A stretch of DNA of 64,000 nucleotides from Nocardiopsis kunsanensis DSM 44524 (GTDB taxonomy: Bacteria > Actinomycetota > Actinomycetes > Streptosporangiales > Streptosporangiaceae): the NCBI RefSeq assembly GCF_000340965.1, contig NZ_ANAY01000024.1, positions 1 to 64,000 on the forward strand. The letters run 5' to 3'. Each line of letters begins with the position of its first letter. Position 1 is the stretch's first letter. The notes under the pieces were generated by a model. The model saw only the letters and a program-made list of their open reading frames with translations. It searched no databases and had not been told where the DNA came from. Positions 1-8,896 of the stretch are shown here, piece by piece. The position numbers and the translations under genes were made by a program.

Positions 1-22
1 TGCTGCCACGGTTTTTCTTGGG

Positions 23-59
23 GAGGGGTTGCCTGTTGTGGGTGGCCCCTCTTCTTTTT
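23..59 (+). terminator. Intrinsic terminator of a gene left of the window
   Basis: GAGGGG (23-28) pairs with CCCCTC (46-51), extended by wobble pairs around a short loop, and is followed by a T-rich run (52-59). It reads as a terminator for a plus-strand gene that ends before the window. Confidence 0.6.
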
Positions 60-97
60 GTGTGGCTTGTGAACATGTGAAAAACAAGTTCGGGCAC

Positions 98-135
98 AAA
101 AAATGGAGACGCGCCTCAGCGCGGCCCCATTTTTC
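98..135 (-). terminator. Intrinsic terminator of serB
   Basis: An AAAAATGG/CCATTTTT outer stem with an inner GCGC/GCGC pairing lies just after the serB stop. Read on the minus strand it ends in a T run, so it is a canonical terminator for serB and possibly for the DUF1707 gene upstream of it. Confidence 0.7.
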
Positions 136-146
136 TCCGGAAAAGG

Positions 147-1370
147 CTAGTCGTGGGAACCGTCGTCCAGGTCGGCTTCCTCGATCTCTTCCCGGGTGAC
201 TCCCAGGATGTAGGCGATCGTGTCCAGGTAGGGCACGTTGACGGCGGTGTCCGCCTGTTGCCGCACGACCGGTTTCGCGTTGAAGGCGACCCCGAGCCCC
301 GCGGCCTGCAGCATGTCCAGGTCGTTGGCGCCGTCACCGATAGCCACGGTCTGGCTCAGCGGAACGCCGGCTTCCGTGGCGAACTGCTCCAGAGTGACCG
401 CCTTGCCCTTGCGGTCGATGATCGGCCCCACCAGCTTGCCGGTGAGCTTGCCGTCGACGACCTCCAAGGTGTTCGCGGCGGAGTGGTCCAAGCCCAGCGA
501 CTCGGCGAGCCCGTCGGTGATCTGGGTGAAACCGCCGCTGACGATGCCGCACTCGTACCCGAGGCGCTTGAGCGTGCGGATGAGGGTGCGGGCACCCGGC
601 GTCAACTGGATGTCGTCCCGGACCCGCTCCATGGCCGAGGCGTCCAGCCCCTCCAACAGGGCGACCCGGCGGCGAAGCGACTCCTCGAAGTCCAGTTCGC
701 CGCGCATGGCTTCCTCGGTGACCCGGGCGACCTCGTCGGCGCAGCCCGCGTGTGCGGCCAGCAACTCGATGACTTCCCCCTGGATCAGAGTGGAGTCCAC
801 GTCCATCACGATGAGGTGCTTGCCGCGCCGCTGGAGTCCGCTGGCCTGGACAGCGACGTCCACCCCCTGGGTGGAGGCCTCCATGGCCAGCTCGGCGCGG
901 AGCTGTTCGGTGTCACCACCGGAGATGTCCATCTCGACGGAGGTGACCGGGTATCCGGAGAGACGTTCGATGCGTTCGATGTTGGAACCTGCGCGGGCCA
1001 CACACGACGTGAGTGCGCTCAGCGCTCCAGGGCGCAGAGGTGCGGCGAGGACGGTGACGCGGAGTCGATTGCCTCCCACACCTTTCACCCGGCCGTTCCC
1101 CGCGGAGTACTCGACCTCCATGTCGAGGTCGATCGCGGTCTTGTCCAGGGCTGTACGGATCTCCTCGAAGACTCGGCCCCGGCTCACACCGGGGGCGACC
1201 CCCTCGTCCACGTCGATGACTGTGCCCAGGACCAGGCGTCCTGCGAGGACGACCTGTTCGAGGTCGACGACGGTCACGGGAAAGACGGAGAGAGTGCTCA
1301 ACAAGCGTGCGCTGATGCCCGGACGATCGCGCCCGGTCACCGTCACCAACAACGTGGAATCATCATTCAT
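147..1370 (-). CDS. serB: Phosphoserine phosphatase with N-terminal ACT domains
   Basis: Last step of serine biosynthesis in the cytosol: dephosphorylation of O-phosphoserine. About 407 residues. The N-terminal half holds two ACT-like regions (a TVTGRDRPGIS motif near the start), which bind amino acids in this family. The C-terminal half is a HAD phosphatase: DVDSTL carries the catalytic Asp, IVSGGF is motif II, and GDGANDLDML is the metal-binding motif. Length and order match actinobacterial and mycobacterial SerB. I chose the ATG at 1370; an in-frame GTG four codons upstream (1382) is equally possible because neither has a strong ribosome site. It lies downstream of a same-strand DUF1707 gene with a gap of about 100 bases and ends in a clear terminator. 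Confidence 0.95.
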   Translation of the reverse strand: MNDDSTLLVTVTGRDRPGISARLLSTLSVFPVTVVDLEQVVLAGRLVLGTVIDVDEGVAPGVSRGRVFEEIRTALDKTAIDLDMEVEYSAGNGRVKGVGGNRLRVTVLAAPLRPGALSALTSCVARAGSNIERIERLSGYPVTSVEMDISGGDTEQLRAELAMEASTQGVDVAVQASGLQRRGKHLIVMDVDSTLIQGEVIELLAAHAGCADEVARVTEEAMRGELDFEESLRRRVALLEGLDASAMERVRDDIQLTPGARTLIRTLKRLGYECGIVSGGFTQITDGLAESLGLDHSAANTLEVVDGKLTGKLVGPIIDRKGKAVTLEQFATEAGVPLSQTVAIGDGANDLDMLQAAGLGVAFNAKPVVRQQADTAVNVPYLDTIAYILGVTREEIEEADLDDGSHD

Positions 1371-1471
1371 GGCGTTTTCCACGTTACTCGGGGCGAGTGT
1401 GGTGACTGTGTGCAGGGACCCCCTACCACCTGGTGTTGCGGTGTGCGGGCTGACACAGGGGTGGAGGAGGA

Positions 1472-2122
1472 TCAGCCCTGTTTGCGGCCCTTCCTGCGCT
1501 TGAGGCCCTTGGCCTTGACGTCCACACCGCCGAGCATGCAGGTACCCGTGAGCCTGACCACCGGTGCGTTGGGGTCGACCACCTGATCGGTGTTGTGCAG
1601 TTCAGCACCGCCCAGAATCGCTGACGTGTCGTTGATCACACGGACCCCGTTGGGCACGGTGATGTCGACCCCGCCCAGGATGACGGCGAGCTGGATGGTC
1701 ACCTCGTGCTGGCTCAGTACGGCCTCGCGAAGGTCCAGCTCCACCCCGCCGAACAGTACCGACACGTTCGTGCGGGGCTCGACCAGCCACCGGCCCTTGC
1801 GTTCGCAGCCGCCGAAGACCGCGACGATGTTCTCCGACCCCTTGCTCTGTCCGGCGAGGTCCCGGGCCTCGCTGCCGAGGATCTCCATACTGCTCGGTTC
1901 GGCGAAGGCGGAGCGGTGGGAAGAGGAGGGCTCCGGGGACGCGGCTCCGGGAAGGTCGTCGATGATGGGAGAGAGCTCGCCGACGGTCTTGGCCTTGTAG
2001 AGGGTGTCGAGGCGCTCTCCGTGTTCGGCGGGGGTGAGCCGGCCTTCCGCCAGGGCCTCGCGCAGCCGTTCGGCGACCTGGTCACGATCGGTGTCTGAGG
2101 CTCGGATGTGCTCGGGCTGCAT
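1472..2122 (-). CDS. DUF1707 and LiaF-like (cell wall-active antibiotics response) domain protein
   Basis: A 216-residue soluble protein. Residues about 5-57 form a DUF1707/SHOCT-like module (RASDTDRDQVAERLREALAEG pattern, shared with the protein at 43692-44168). The C-terminal half is a run of beta strands with repeated FGG/LGG turns (AVFGG, VLFGGVELDL, VILGGVDI, AILGGAEL, CMLGGVDV), typical of the LiaF/DUF2154 beta-helix domain. No membrane segment is visible. The family is linked to cell-envelope stress sensing in other bacteria, but the role here is unknown. The ATG start is preceded by GAGGAGAC at a usable distance. Confidence 0.8.
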   Translation of the reverse strand: MQPEHIRASDTDRDQVAERLREALAEGRLTPAEHGERLDTLYKAKTVGELSPIIDDLPGAASPEPSSSHRSAFAEPSSMEILGSEARDLAGQSKGSENIVAVFGGCERKGRWLVEPRTNVSVLFGGVELDLREAVLSQHEVTIQLAVILGGVDITVPNGVRVINDTSAILGGAELHNTDQVVDPNAPVVRLTGTCMLGGVDVKAKGLKRRKGRKQG

Positions 2123-2309
2123 GATGGCGGGTCTCCTCTGGCTCCTGCGTTCGGGGAATGCCTTCCCTTCCTCGGCCGCCCCCTCAGTATCGCCCTTTCC
2201 GACCGCCGGGCGGATCAGGTATCACCCCTGGAACAACCCGGAGGCCGTTTCCCCCTTTCCCAGGGTCCCACCCGGCCGGGACCTGGGAAAGGGGCGCAGG
2301 CCGGGCCGG

Positions 2310-3083
2310 TCACCCGAGCCCTCGGGGCTGCAACACGGCAGCGTGTGCGGCGATCATGGCCCTGCGTACTGCCGCGTCCAAGCGGCGCAGTGCGTCCGCG
2401 CGTGTGTTCATCTGGTGGACGTTGAGGCCTCTCGCTCCGGAGGGATCGGCCAGGCGGACGACCTTGGAGAGGCGTTCGGCCTGGGTGGCGACCCTGTGGG
2501 CACGGGGCGGGTACCCGTGGGCCAGGGGAGGAGAGCCCCGAGAACCCGTGTCACCGAGCTCCCGGTGCACGGCCGGAGCGAAGGAGGCCACGTCGTCGAC
2601 GCCTTCGAGGGTCTGTGTGACCTGCACGAGAGTGACCTTCATCTCGCTCTCTGCCTCGGGGAGGGAAGGGACCTGCGGCCGGGTGTCCTCGGCACGGTAC
2701 GGGGTCCAGGAGACACCGACGTAGGATGAACCACGCCGGTCCACGGAGGGCACCAGCCCCATTTGCCGGTCGGTGAGCTGCACCAGGGCCCCCTCGCCGG
2801 CTTCGATGGCGGCCTGGTTGAGCTCCTTGGGGCCGACGAGGCCCAAGGGATCACCCCAGGTGGGCAGTGCCAGGCGGAACGCGGACAAGCCCAGGCCACG
2901 CAGCTGTATCAGGGCAGCTCTCAGCGGGACGTCACTGTCGAACGGTAGATCGCTTGCGGGTACTGTCCCGAGCAGGTTGGGGCCACTGCGACGCTCGACC
3001 GCGTCGACGGCGTCGTCCAGCCCGACGTGTCCGGTGAGCCAGGCATTGCCCCAGGCAACGAGCGGTGCGGACGTCAAATGCAT
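2310..3083 (-). CDS. Conserved hypothetical protein (actinomycete type)
   Basis: A 257-residue soluble protein I do not recognise as a named enzyme. It opens with MHLTSAPLVAWGNAWL and has no signal peptide or membrane span. Codon usage is typical of the window. It is divergent from the ABC ATPase at 3140 with only about 56 bases between starts, so the two may share a promoter region. The ORF extends nine codons further upstream, but the chosen ATG fits the start of recognisable coding sequence. No catalytic motif was found. Confidence 0.7.
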   Translation of the reverse strand: MHLTSAPLVAWGNAWLTGHVGLDDAVDAVERRSGPNLLGTVPASDLPFDSDVPLRAALIQLRGLGLSAFRLALPTWGDPLGLVGPKELNQAAIEAGEGALVQLTDRQMGLVPSVDRRGSSYVGVSWTPYRAEDTRPQVPSLPEAESEMKVTLVQVTQTLEGVDDVASFAPAVHRELGDTGSRGSPPLAHGYPPRAHRVATQAERLSKVVRLADPSGARGLNVHQMNTRADALRRLDAAVRRAMIAAHAAVLQPRGLG

Positions 3084-3139
3084 TGCTACAGGGTAGGGCG
3101 GCCCGTGCACCTGCGTGGGACGTGACGTGAAGGAGGACT

Positions 3140-3925
3140 ATGGACGGGCGAGTGCTTGGCCTGGACGGGGTCACGGTCCGGCGTGGGAAGGCAGAGCTGC
3201 TCAGCGGCATCGACTGGTCGGTCCGTGAGGGTGAACGCTGGGCCGTGCTGGGGCCCAACGGTGCGGGCAAGACCACACTGCTGAACGTGGCCCACACACA
3301 GCTGCACCCCACCGAGGGCCGGGTCGAGGTGCTCGAGGAACGTGTGGGCGCGGTCGACGTCTTCGAACTGCGCGCCATGGTGGGTTACGCGGGTGCCGCG
3401 GTGGCCGCGCGGGTGGAGGAGGGCACGACCGCTCTGGACCTGGTGGTCAGTGCCGCCTACGGCTACGTGGGCCGTTTCCGCGAGGAGTACGGAAGCCCCG
3501 ACCTGGGCCGCGCGCGTTCACTGCTGGGGCACTGGGGCGTGGGAGACCTGGCCGACCGGACCTTCCACACCCTCTCCGAGGGTGAGCGCAAGCGTGTCCT
3601 CATCGCGCGGGCCCTGATGTCCGACCCCGAGCTGCTGCTCCTGGACGAGCCGGCAGCAGGTCTGGACCTGGGTGGGCGCGAGGACCTGGTGCGCCGTCTG
3701 GGCAAGCTGGCCCTGAACGAGGACTCGCCCTCCCTCGTGGTCGTCTCCCACCACGTCGAGGAGATCCCGGCCGGTTTCACGCACGCGCTGCTGCTGCGTG
3801 AGGGCAGCGCCGTGGCGGCAGGCCCGTTGGACGAGGTCATGACCCCCGACCTGCTCTCGGAGGCTTTCGGGCTCACCCTCAAGGTCGAACGCGACGGTGA
3901 GCGCTGGACCGCGCGAGCGGCCTGA
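3140..3925 (+). CDS. Stand-alone ABC transporter ATP-binding protein
   Basis: A 261-residue ATPase with a complete set of motifs: Walker A GPNGAGKTT, signature LSEGERKR, Walker B LLLLDEP, and a switch His in VVVSHHVEE. No permease gene lies beside it, so the partner is encoded elsewhere or it belongs to the soluble YlmA-like subgroup. AAGGAGG lies six bases before the ATG. It is probably monocistronic, since an AT-rich gap of over 300 bases follows. Confidence 0.9.
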   Translation: MDGRVLGLDGVTVRRGKAELLSGIDWSVREGERWAVLGPNGAGKTTLLNVAHTQLHPTEGRVEVLEERVGAVDVFELRAMVGYAGAAVAARVEEGTTALDLVVSAAYGYVGRFREEYGSPDLGRARSLLGHWGVGDLADRTFHTLSEGERKRVLIARALMSDPELLLLDEPAAGLDLGGREDLVRRLGKLALNEDSPSLVVVSHHVEEIPAGFTHALLLREGSAVAAGPLDEVMTPDLLSEAFGLTLKVERDGERWTARAA

Positions 3926-3985
3926 GATCGGGGATTCCGGTCCGGGTGGGATACGTCCTGCCCGGACCTTCGTCGATAGGGAACA

Positions 3986-4010
3986 GGACAATGTAGAAAA
4001 TCTATTGTCC
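3986..4010. repeat. Inverted repeat in an AT-rich intergenic stretch
   Basis: GGACAAT and ATTGTCC form 7-base arms around an 11-base loop, within the 315-base gap (3926-4240) between the ABC ATPase and the SPFH gene. The surrounding 70 bases are unusually AT-rich for this genome. It could be an operator, or a promoter element for the SPFH gene. Nothing else was recognised in this gap. Confidence 0.4.
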
Positions 4011-4240
4011 AAAACCGGAATTGTGGTCCATATATGGCTCTCTGGTTCATTCATGGGGTAGCGTCGACGATCGGTGAGCGGATCGCTCCTTTCCGGCGCG
4101 CCCGATGAATCATCGGCTCGGCGGGGCCGGACATGCGTGGGGTCCGCACCCCCAGCACCTGCATCCCGCCAGGAGACCACCGGAGCCGCCCAGATGTCGC
4201 CCTCTCCCCTCGACCCTCGGCACGATGACGGGGGTCCCGC

Positions 4241-5167
4241 ATGACGTCGATCCTCATTGTCGCGCTTTTCGTAGCCGTCCTCCTGGTCATCTTCTGGCGC
4301 AGTGTGCGCATCGTTCCGCACTCGATGGAGGACGTCGTCGAGCGCTTCGGGAAGTTCCACCGGACCCTCAGCTCGGGCTTCAACGTCGTCATCCCCGGCG
4401 TCGACCATGTCCGGGAACGTATCGACCGCAGGGTCCAGGTCGTCAGCTTCCCGCCGCAGTCGGCAATCACCGAGGACAACCTCGCCGTCGAGGTCGACTC
4501 CGCCGTCTACATCCGGGTCGTGGACGCCTACCGGGCCACCTACGAGGTCGCCAACTTCATCCAGGCCGTCGAGCAGCTCACCCTGGCGACGCTGCGCAAC
4601 GTCATCGGGGGGATGAACCTGGAAGGCACGCTCACCTCCCGGGACGAGATCAACCGCGAGCTCAAGTCGGTACTGGACGAGGCCACCTCCAACTGGGGTA
4701 TCGAGATCAGCCGGATCGAGCTCAAGGGCATCGAACCGCCCTCCTCCGTGCAGGAGGCGATGGAGATGCAGATGCGCGCCGACCGCGAGAAGCGTGCGCA
4801 GCTGCTCAGCGCCGAGGGCGAGAAGCAGTCCGCGGTCCTGAGGGCCGAGGGTGAACAGCAGTCCGCGGTCCTGAGGGCCCGAGGTGAGGCCGATGCGGTG
4901 GAGCTGACCGCCGTCGCCGACGCCAAGGCGCAGACCACCCGGGCGCGTGGTGAGGCCGATGCCATCCACATGGTCTTCAAGGCGTTGCACACCAGCCGGG
5001 TCGACCCGGACGTGCTCGCCTACCACTACTTGCAGAAGCTGCCGGAGATCGCCAAGGGGGACGCGAACAAGGTGTGGGTCGTGCCCGCCGAGATGGGCCA
5101 GGCCCTGCAGGGCGTCGGCAGCGCCTTCGAGCGGATCAAGGACGAGGTCGTCAAGGAACCCAGCTGA
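4241..5167 (+). CDS. SPFH domain (stomatin/prohibitin family) membrane protein
   Basis: A 308-residue protein with one N-terminal membrane helix (residues about 3-20), then an SPFH/Band 7 domain: VPHSMEDVVERFGKFHRTL, and later NVIGGMNLEGTLTSRDEIN and GIEISRIELKGIEPP, all standard for the stomatin group. A coiled-coil region follows with an 11-residue repeat (AEGEKQSAVLR then AEGEQQSAVLR) copied at DNA level with a 33-base period near 4826-4880. Such proteins form oligomeric rings at membrane microdomains. No NfeD gene, the frequent partner, is adjacent. Confidence 0.92.
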   Translation: MTSILIVALFVAVLLVIFWRSVRIVPHSMEDVVERFGKFHRTLSSGFNVVIPGVDHVRERIDRRVQVVSFPPQSAITEDNLAVEVDSAVYIRVVDAYRATYEVANFIQAVEQLTLATLRNVIGGMNLEGTLTSRDEINRELKSVLDEATSNWGIEISRIELKGIEPPSSVQEAMEMQMRADREKRAQLLSAEGEKQSAVLRAEGEQQSAVLRARGEADAVELTAVADAKAQTTRARGEADAIHMVFKALHTSRVDPDVLAYHYLQKLPEIAKGDANKVWVVPAEMGQALQGVGSAFERIKDEVVKEPS

Positions 5168-5193
5168 TCCCCCGGGGCCGCTTGACGCCGGTG

Positions 5194-5227
5194 CCCCCTC
5201 ACCCGCACCGCGGTGAAGGTGAGGGGG
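5194..5227 (+). terminator. Terminator-like hairpin after the SPFH gene
   Basis: CCCCCTCACC pairs with GGTGAGGGGG, a perfect 10-base stem about 27 bases after the SPFH stop. There is no T tract. It is a likely terminator or transcript-stabilising hairpin. Confidence 0.5.
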
Positions 5228-5360
5228 AACCGACTGTTCGGGAATGATCGGTCGGTGTCCTGCCCGCCCCCGGTCCGATCTCCCGGTGATCGGTTCTCGT
5301 ACTCTGTTCCCGCTCCCGGGGGTACACCGGGGGCGGCACGTGCGAGAAAGGCCGACGCGC

Positions 5361-6119
5361 ATGGAACTGTGGGAAGCGGCGCTGATCCTCCTGGCCGGTA
5401 TGGCTGCGGGGGGTATCAACGCGGTGGCGGGATCCGGGACGCTCTTCACCTTTCCCGTGCTCCTGGCGCTGGGGTATCCGCCCGTAGTGGCCACGGTCTC
5501 CAACAGCATCGGCCTGGCGCCGGGCAGTTTCGGCGGCACGTGGGCCTACCGGCGGGAACTGGCCGGGCAGCGGTCCCGGGCGCTGAGGCTGGGTTCCATG
5601 TCCTTTCTGGGTGCGGTCACCGGTGCGCTGTTGTTGGTCTCGTTGCCGCCGGGTGTGTTCGAGTCCGTGGTCCCGTTCATGATCGGTCTGGCGTGTGTGC
5701 TGATCATCCTCCAACCGCGCATCACCGCGTGGGCGCGTACACGTCGGCCGGGCCGCAAGGACGGCGGTGCGTTGCTGTCGTTGGGCGCCTACGGGGCGGG
5801 CACCTACGGGGGCTACTTCGCGGCTGCTCAGGGGATCGTCCTGCTGAGCATGCTCGGCATGGCGATCGACGACGACCTGCAGCGCATCAATGCTCTGAAG
5901 AACTTCCTGACCACGATCGCCAACACCACCGCGGCGGTGTTCTACACCGTCCTGGCCTCCCCGGCATGGCCGGTGGTCGGACTCATCGCTGTCGGTGCGA
6001 TGACCGGCGGCTACCTGGGGGCGCGGTTCGGCCGGAAACTGAGCCCGACCGCGCTGCGGGTGTGCGTGGTGATCGTGGGTCTGGCGGCGGCCGTGCAGCT
6101 CCTCATGGGTCGTGTGTGA
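5361..6119 (+). CDS. TauE/SafE family sulfite or organosulfonate exporter-like permease
   Basis: A 252-residue polytopic membrane protein with about seven or eight hydrophobic segments. The motifs GGINAVAGSGTLFTFPVLLALGYPP (residues about 16 onward) and LKNFLTTIANTTAAV (second half) are the two pseudo-repeats of the DUF81/TauE family. The family exports sulfite, sulfonates or other anions; the substrate here is not predictable. The ATG at 5361 was chosen over an upstream extension rich in Arg and Pro. It converges on the HD gene with a 10-base gap. Confidence 0.88.
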   Translation: MELWEAALILLAGMAAGGINAVAGSGTLFTFPVLLALGYPPVVATVSNSIGLAPGSFGGTWAYRRELAGQRSRALRLGSMSFLGAVTGALLLVSLPPGVFESVVPFMIGLACVLIILQPRITAWARTRRPGRKDGGALLSLGAYGAGTYGGYFAAAQGIVLLSMLGMAIDDDLQRINALKNFLTTIANTTAAVFYTVLASPAWPVVGLIAVGAMTGGYLGARFGRKLSPTALRVCVVIVGLAAAVQLLMGRV

Positions 6120-6129
6120 CCCGGGAGCC

Positions 6130-6753
6130 TCAGGCCGGGAAGTAACCGCGCCGGTCGGCGTCGTCGATCAGGGCGGTGGCGTAGGCGCCCAGGGCCTCGG
6201 AGCCCTCGGAGATGAGTTTGACCTTCTTCAGAACCTCTGCGCGGGGCACCCCGAAGCGTGTCCAGGTACCGCCCTCGTTGTGCCAGTTGGCGACCATGGG
6301 GTGCAGGCGGTCCACCGCACGTGCGAAGCGTGCCTCGGGGGTCCGTTGTGCCTCGAACTCCTCCCACAGCTGGTGGGCGCGCTGTGCCTGGTCCTCGGGC
6401 AGCAGGGGGAAGATGCGCTCGGCGGCCTCCCGTTCGCGCGCGGCCTGGGTCTCGGCGTCGGCCCTGTCGAAGGCGAAGGTGTCGCCGGCGTCGATCTCGA
6501 CGATGTCGTGCAGGACGAGCATCTCGATGACACGGTCGACGTCGGTGCCCTCGGGCGCGTACTCGGCGAAGGTACGGGCGAACAGGGTCAGGTGCCAGGA
6601 GTGTTCGGCGGAGTTCTCGCGGCGGGAGCCGTCCACCAGCAGGTTCTTGCGCAGAACACGCTTGAGTTTGTCCGCTTCCAGGAGGAAACGGAGTTGCGCG
6701 TTCAGGCGTTCGTTGTCGACCCCGCTGGCAAAGACCGGTGCCGGTTCCGTCAC
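6130..6753 (-). CDS. HD domain hydrolase (YfbR-like nucleotidase family)
   Basis: A 207-residue HD-superfamily protein. Metal-binding residues are visible in ENSAEHSWHL and LVLHDIVEIDAGD (His...His-Asp), and RAVDRLHP supplies the later Asp. This pattern matches the HD_3/YfbR group, some of which are 5'-deoxynucleotidases. The GTG start at 6753 is supported by AGGAGGG ten bases upstream, while the ORF open further upstream lacks one. It converges with the TauE/SafE gene. Confidence 0.85.
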   Translation of the reverse strand: MTEPAPVFASGVDNERLNAQLRFLLEADKLKRVLRKNLLVDGSRRENSAEHSWHLTLFARTFAEYAPEGTDVDRVIEMLVLHDIVEIDAGDTFAFDRADAETQAAREREAAERIFPLLPEDQAQRAHQLWEEFEAQRTPEARFARAVDRLHPMVANWHNEGGTWTRFGVPRAEVLKKVKLISEGSEALGAYATALIDDADRRGYFPA

Positions 6754-6957
6754 GTGGTTCGCCCTCCTGAGGGATGAGTCGGAACTGTCTGATGAGGGCC
6801 GCTTCACGGCCGTTCTTGGATGATCCCATGGAACACGGGCCGGCGGAGGCGTTGCGGTCCGCGGGATCGGGGCCGCGTGCGTCGGTGTTACCGGGTGCGT
6901 GAGCGATGAGGCCGGCTGCGTGGCGCGGTTGGCCCCGACCGTACCGCTCGTGGGGAA

Positions 6958-7830
6958 CTAGGTGTCCGATTGCGTCCGGACCTGCGGGGAAATAGTGAGG
7001 AAACGGTGGAACCACTCCGTGAGTGCCCGGTCGGCCAGGACCCCTGCAGGGGTCGGGGGCGGCGGCCTGAGCCCGGGCTCGGGGCCGATCACGTGGGCCA
7101 GGTCCGGGACCACGATGTGATGCAGTGCATGTTCGGGCATCCAGGGTCGCAGGGCCTCGTACATGTGGTGTCCCGTCCGGGGGGTGATGACCGAGTCACG
7201 TCCGCCGTTGACCACGAGGAGGGGCGTCTGGTTCCGGGCGACCTCCGGGGCGCGGTCGGGGAAGTCGAGCCGGGACCGGGTGCGGCGGGCCTGATCGTGC
7301 CAGGTGTAGGGCTCCCCGGTGCGTTGCTCGCGGGTCGTCAGGACGGGGGCGGGGTCCAGGACCGGGTTGACGACGGCGGCGGCGTCCACGGGCAGACGGT
7401 CCTCGGCCAGAGCGAGCAGAACGGCGGATCCGCCCGCGCCGACCCCGATGAGTCCGGTGGGTGACTCGGTGACGGGCAAGGTGGAGCGCAGGTCGCTCTC
7501 GGCCCGGGCGAGTTCGGCGGCGGCCTCCTCCACCACCGGGCCGAAGAGCTCGACGAGGTAGTCGCGTTCGCCGCGCCGGTTGATCTCTGCGACCCCGCCC
7601 TCGGGCAGGCGTGCGCCGAAGAGGGGTAGTCCCAGACAGACCCGCCAGGCCGGAAGTGAGGCCATGGGCAGGGCACCGGCGAGGGCGGCCTCGCTGCGGG
7701 GCGGTTCGAAGGCGTGCAGCCCCAGAACGAGCGGGGCGGGGGCCGGGCCGGTCGCGGGAGGCAGAGCGAGGTAGGGGACCCCTGCTGCGGTGCCGGTGAT
7801 CGGCCGGGCCGGGACATGGTCGTCGGTCAC
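6958..7830 (-). CDS. Alpha/beta hydrolase-fold protein
   Basis: About 290 residues with dienelactone hydrolase/prolyl oligopeptidase-like features: LVLGLHAF (oxyanion strand), GVGAGGSAVL where the nucleophile elbow should lie, LLVVNGGRDSVITP (acid residue) and VPDLAHVIGPEPG (His). The elbow is GAGGSA rather than classical GxSxG, so the nucleophile assignment is uncertain. The GTG start overlaps the TetR gene stop (GTGA), so it is translationally coupled to its likely regulator. The substrate is unknown. Confidence 0.75.
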   Translation of the reverse strand: MTDDHVPARPITGTAAGVPYLALPPATGPAPAPLVLGLHAFEPPRSEAALAGALPMASLPAWRVCLGLPLFGARLPEGGVAEINRRGERDYLVELFGPVVEEAAAELARAESDLRSTLPVTESPTGLIGVGAGGSAVLLALAEDRLPVDAAAVVNPVLDPAPVLTTREQRTGEPYTWHDQARRTRSRLDFPDRAPEVARNQTPLLVVNGGRDSVITPRTGHHMYEALRPWMPEHALHHIVVPDLAHVIGPEPGLRPPPPTPAGVLADRALTEWFHRFLTISPQVRTQSDT

Positions 7831-8582
7831 CACGGGTCGTCGCCTCCGCCGGGGTCGGAGAACCGGGACAGGTAGCTGAGGACCAGGCGTTTGGCCTCCG
7901 CGATGAGCTCGGGGTGGCCCTCGGGATCGTGGCGGAAAGCCAGTTTCAGGACGGCGTCGGCGGCCTCCACGGACACGTGGAAGGCCCGGTCGAGTTCTTC
8001 GCTGTCGGGCAGGCCGTTGTGGGAGACGATGATCTGGCGCAGGCGCACCGAGATGACCCGGTTGTTGTCGACCCCGCGGTCCAGGAGCTGAGGGTCGACG
8101 ATGTCGCCGAAGTGGAGGCTGCGGAACCCGGTGACCGTACGGTGCATATCCACGTACTCGTCGACAACGGCGTCGATGGCCCCGATCCAGTCGTCGTGGG
8201 CCACGCCGGAGAGCCGGTCGGTGAACCGGGCGGCGAACTGGTCGAGGAAACGTAGCCCGAGCGCCTGGGTGATGGCCTTCTTGTCCGGGAAGAACTGGTA
8301 CACCGAGCCGATGGCGACACCGGCACGTTCGGCGATGCGTGTGGTGGAAAGGTTGGCGTAGCCGACCTCGTCGAGGAGTTCGGCGCAGCAGTCCAGCATG
8401 CGCTGGACGCGGAGCATGCTCCGTTGCTGAGCGGGCAGGCGTCGCAGGGGCGCCTGCGCGAAACCGAGTTCGGCGTGGGCGAGGCCGTCCTTGCTGCGGG
8501 TGGGACGCTTGCCGTGTCCGCGGGTGGAGCCGGTGGTCCAGTGGGCCCGCGGTGGTGTTGAGCTTCGGGAATTTGTCGTCAC
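7827..8582 (-). CDS. TetR family transcriptional regulator
   Basis: A 251-residue regulator. The helix-turn-helix is at about residues 62-105, with LSTTRIAERAGVAIGSVYQFFPDKKAI as the conserved region. The N-terminal 45 residues are basic and Ser/Arg-rich, longer than usual. The C-terminal ligand domain is of the QsdR/Bm3R1-like size. It is the first gene of a two-gene unit with the hydrolase and is divergent from the aldehyde dehydrogenase, with a strong palindrome (8725-8749) in the shared upstream region. The GTG start has only a weak ribosome site. Confidence 0.9.
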   Translation of the reverse strand: MTTNSRSSTPPRAHWTTGSTRGHGKRPTRSKDGLAHAELGFAQAPLRRLPAQQRSMLRVQRMLDCCAELLDEVGYANLSTTRIAERAGVAIGSVYQFFPDKKAITQALGLRFLDQFAARFTDRLSGVAHDDWIGAIDAVVDEYVDMHRTVTGFRSLHFGDIVDPQLLDRGVDNNRVISVRLRQIIVSHNGLPDSEELDRAFHVSVEAADAVLKLAFRHDPEGHPELIAEAKRLVLSYLSRFSDPGGGDDPW

Positions 8583-8724
8583 GAAAGCTATGATGCCTTT
8601 CCGGAATCACCTGGTTCCGGGAAAATTGAGTTTCGTGCCGAGAGGTCGCCCGGAAGTGCCCCCGGTCGGCCCAGTGCGGGTGTTTCACGAGGCCGCCGAA
8701 GGGATCCGGTGTTCTGCTCCGCCA

Positions 8725-8749
8725 TGGCCACATGTGGCATATGTGGCCA
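8725..8749. promoter_or_regulatory. Putative TetR operator palindrome
   Basis: TGGCCACAT and ATGTGGCCA form perfect 9-base arms with a 7-base spacer in the 314-base divergent region between the TetR gene and the aldehyde dehydrogenase gene. Size and symmetry fit a TetR dimer site. The rest of 8583-8896 shows no gene. Confidence 0.55.
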
Positions 8750-8896
8750 GTGTCCATTTCTTCCTGTTGTGCCGGTGTGCGTCTGGCCGGAAACGCAACC
8801 GCCCGGTCCCCCGGGGCCACGGTTCCACGAGTGGCACATGACATGGTGGGGACGGTGCCCGATGCAGCGCACTCATCCCTCCAGGAGGCTCCCGGA

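Noticed and set aside
153-1586. Long plus-strand frames opposite serB
   Set aside because: Shadow of the GC-rich codon pattern; no domain or ribosome site, while serB on the other strand is unmistakable.
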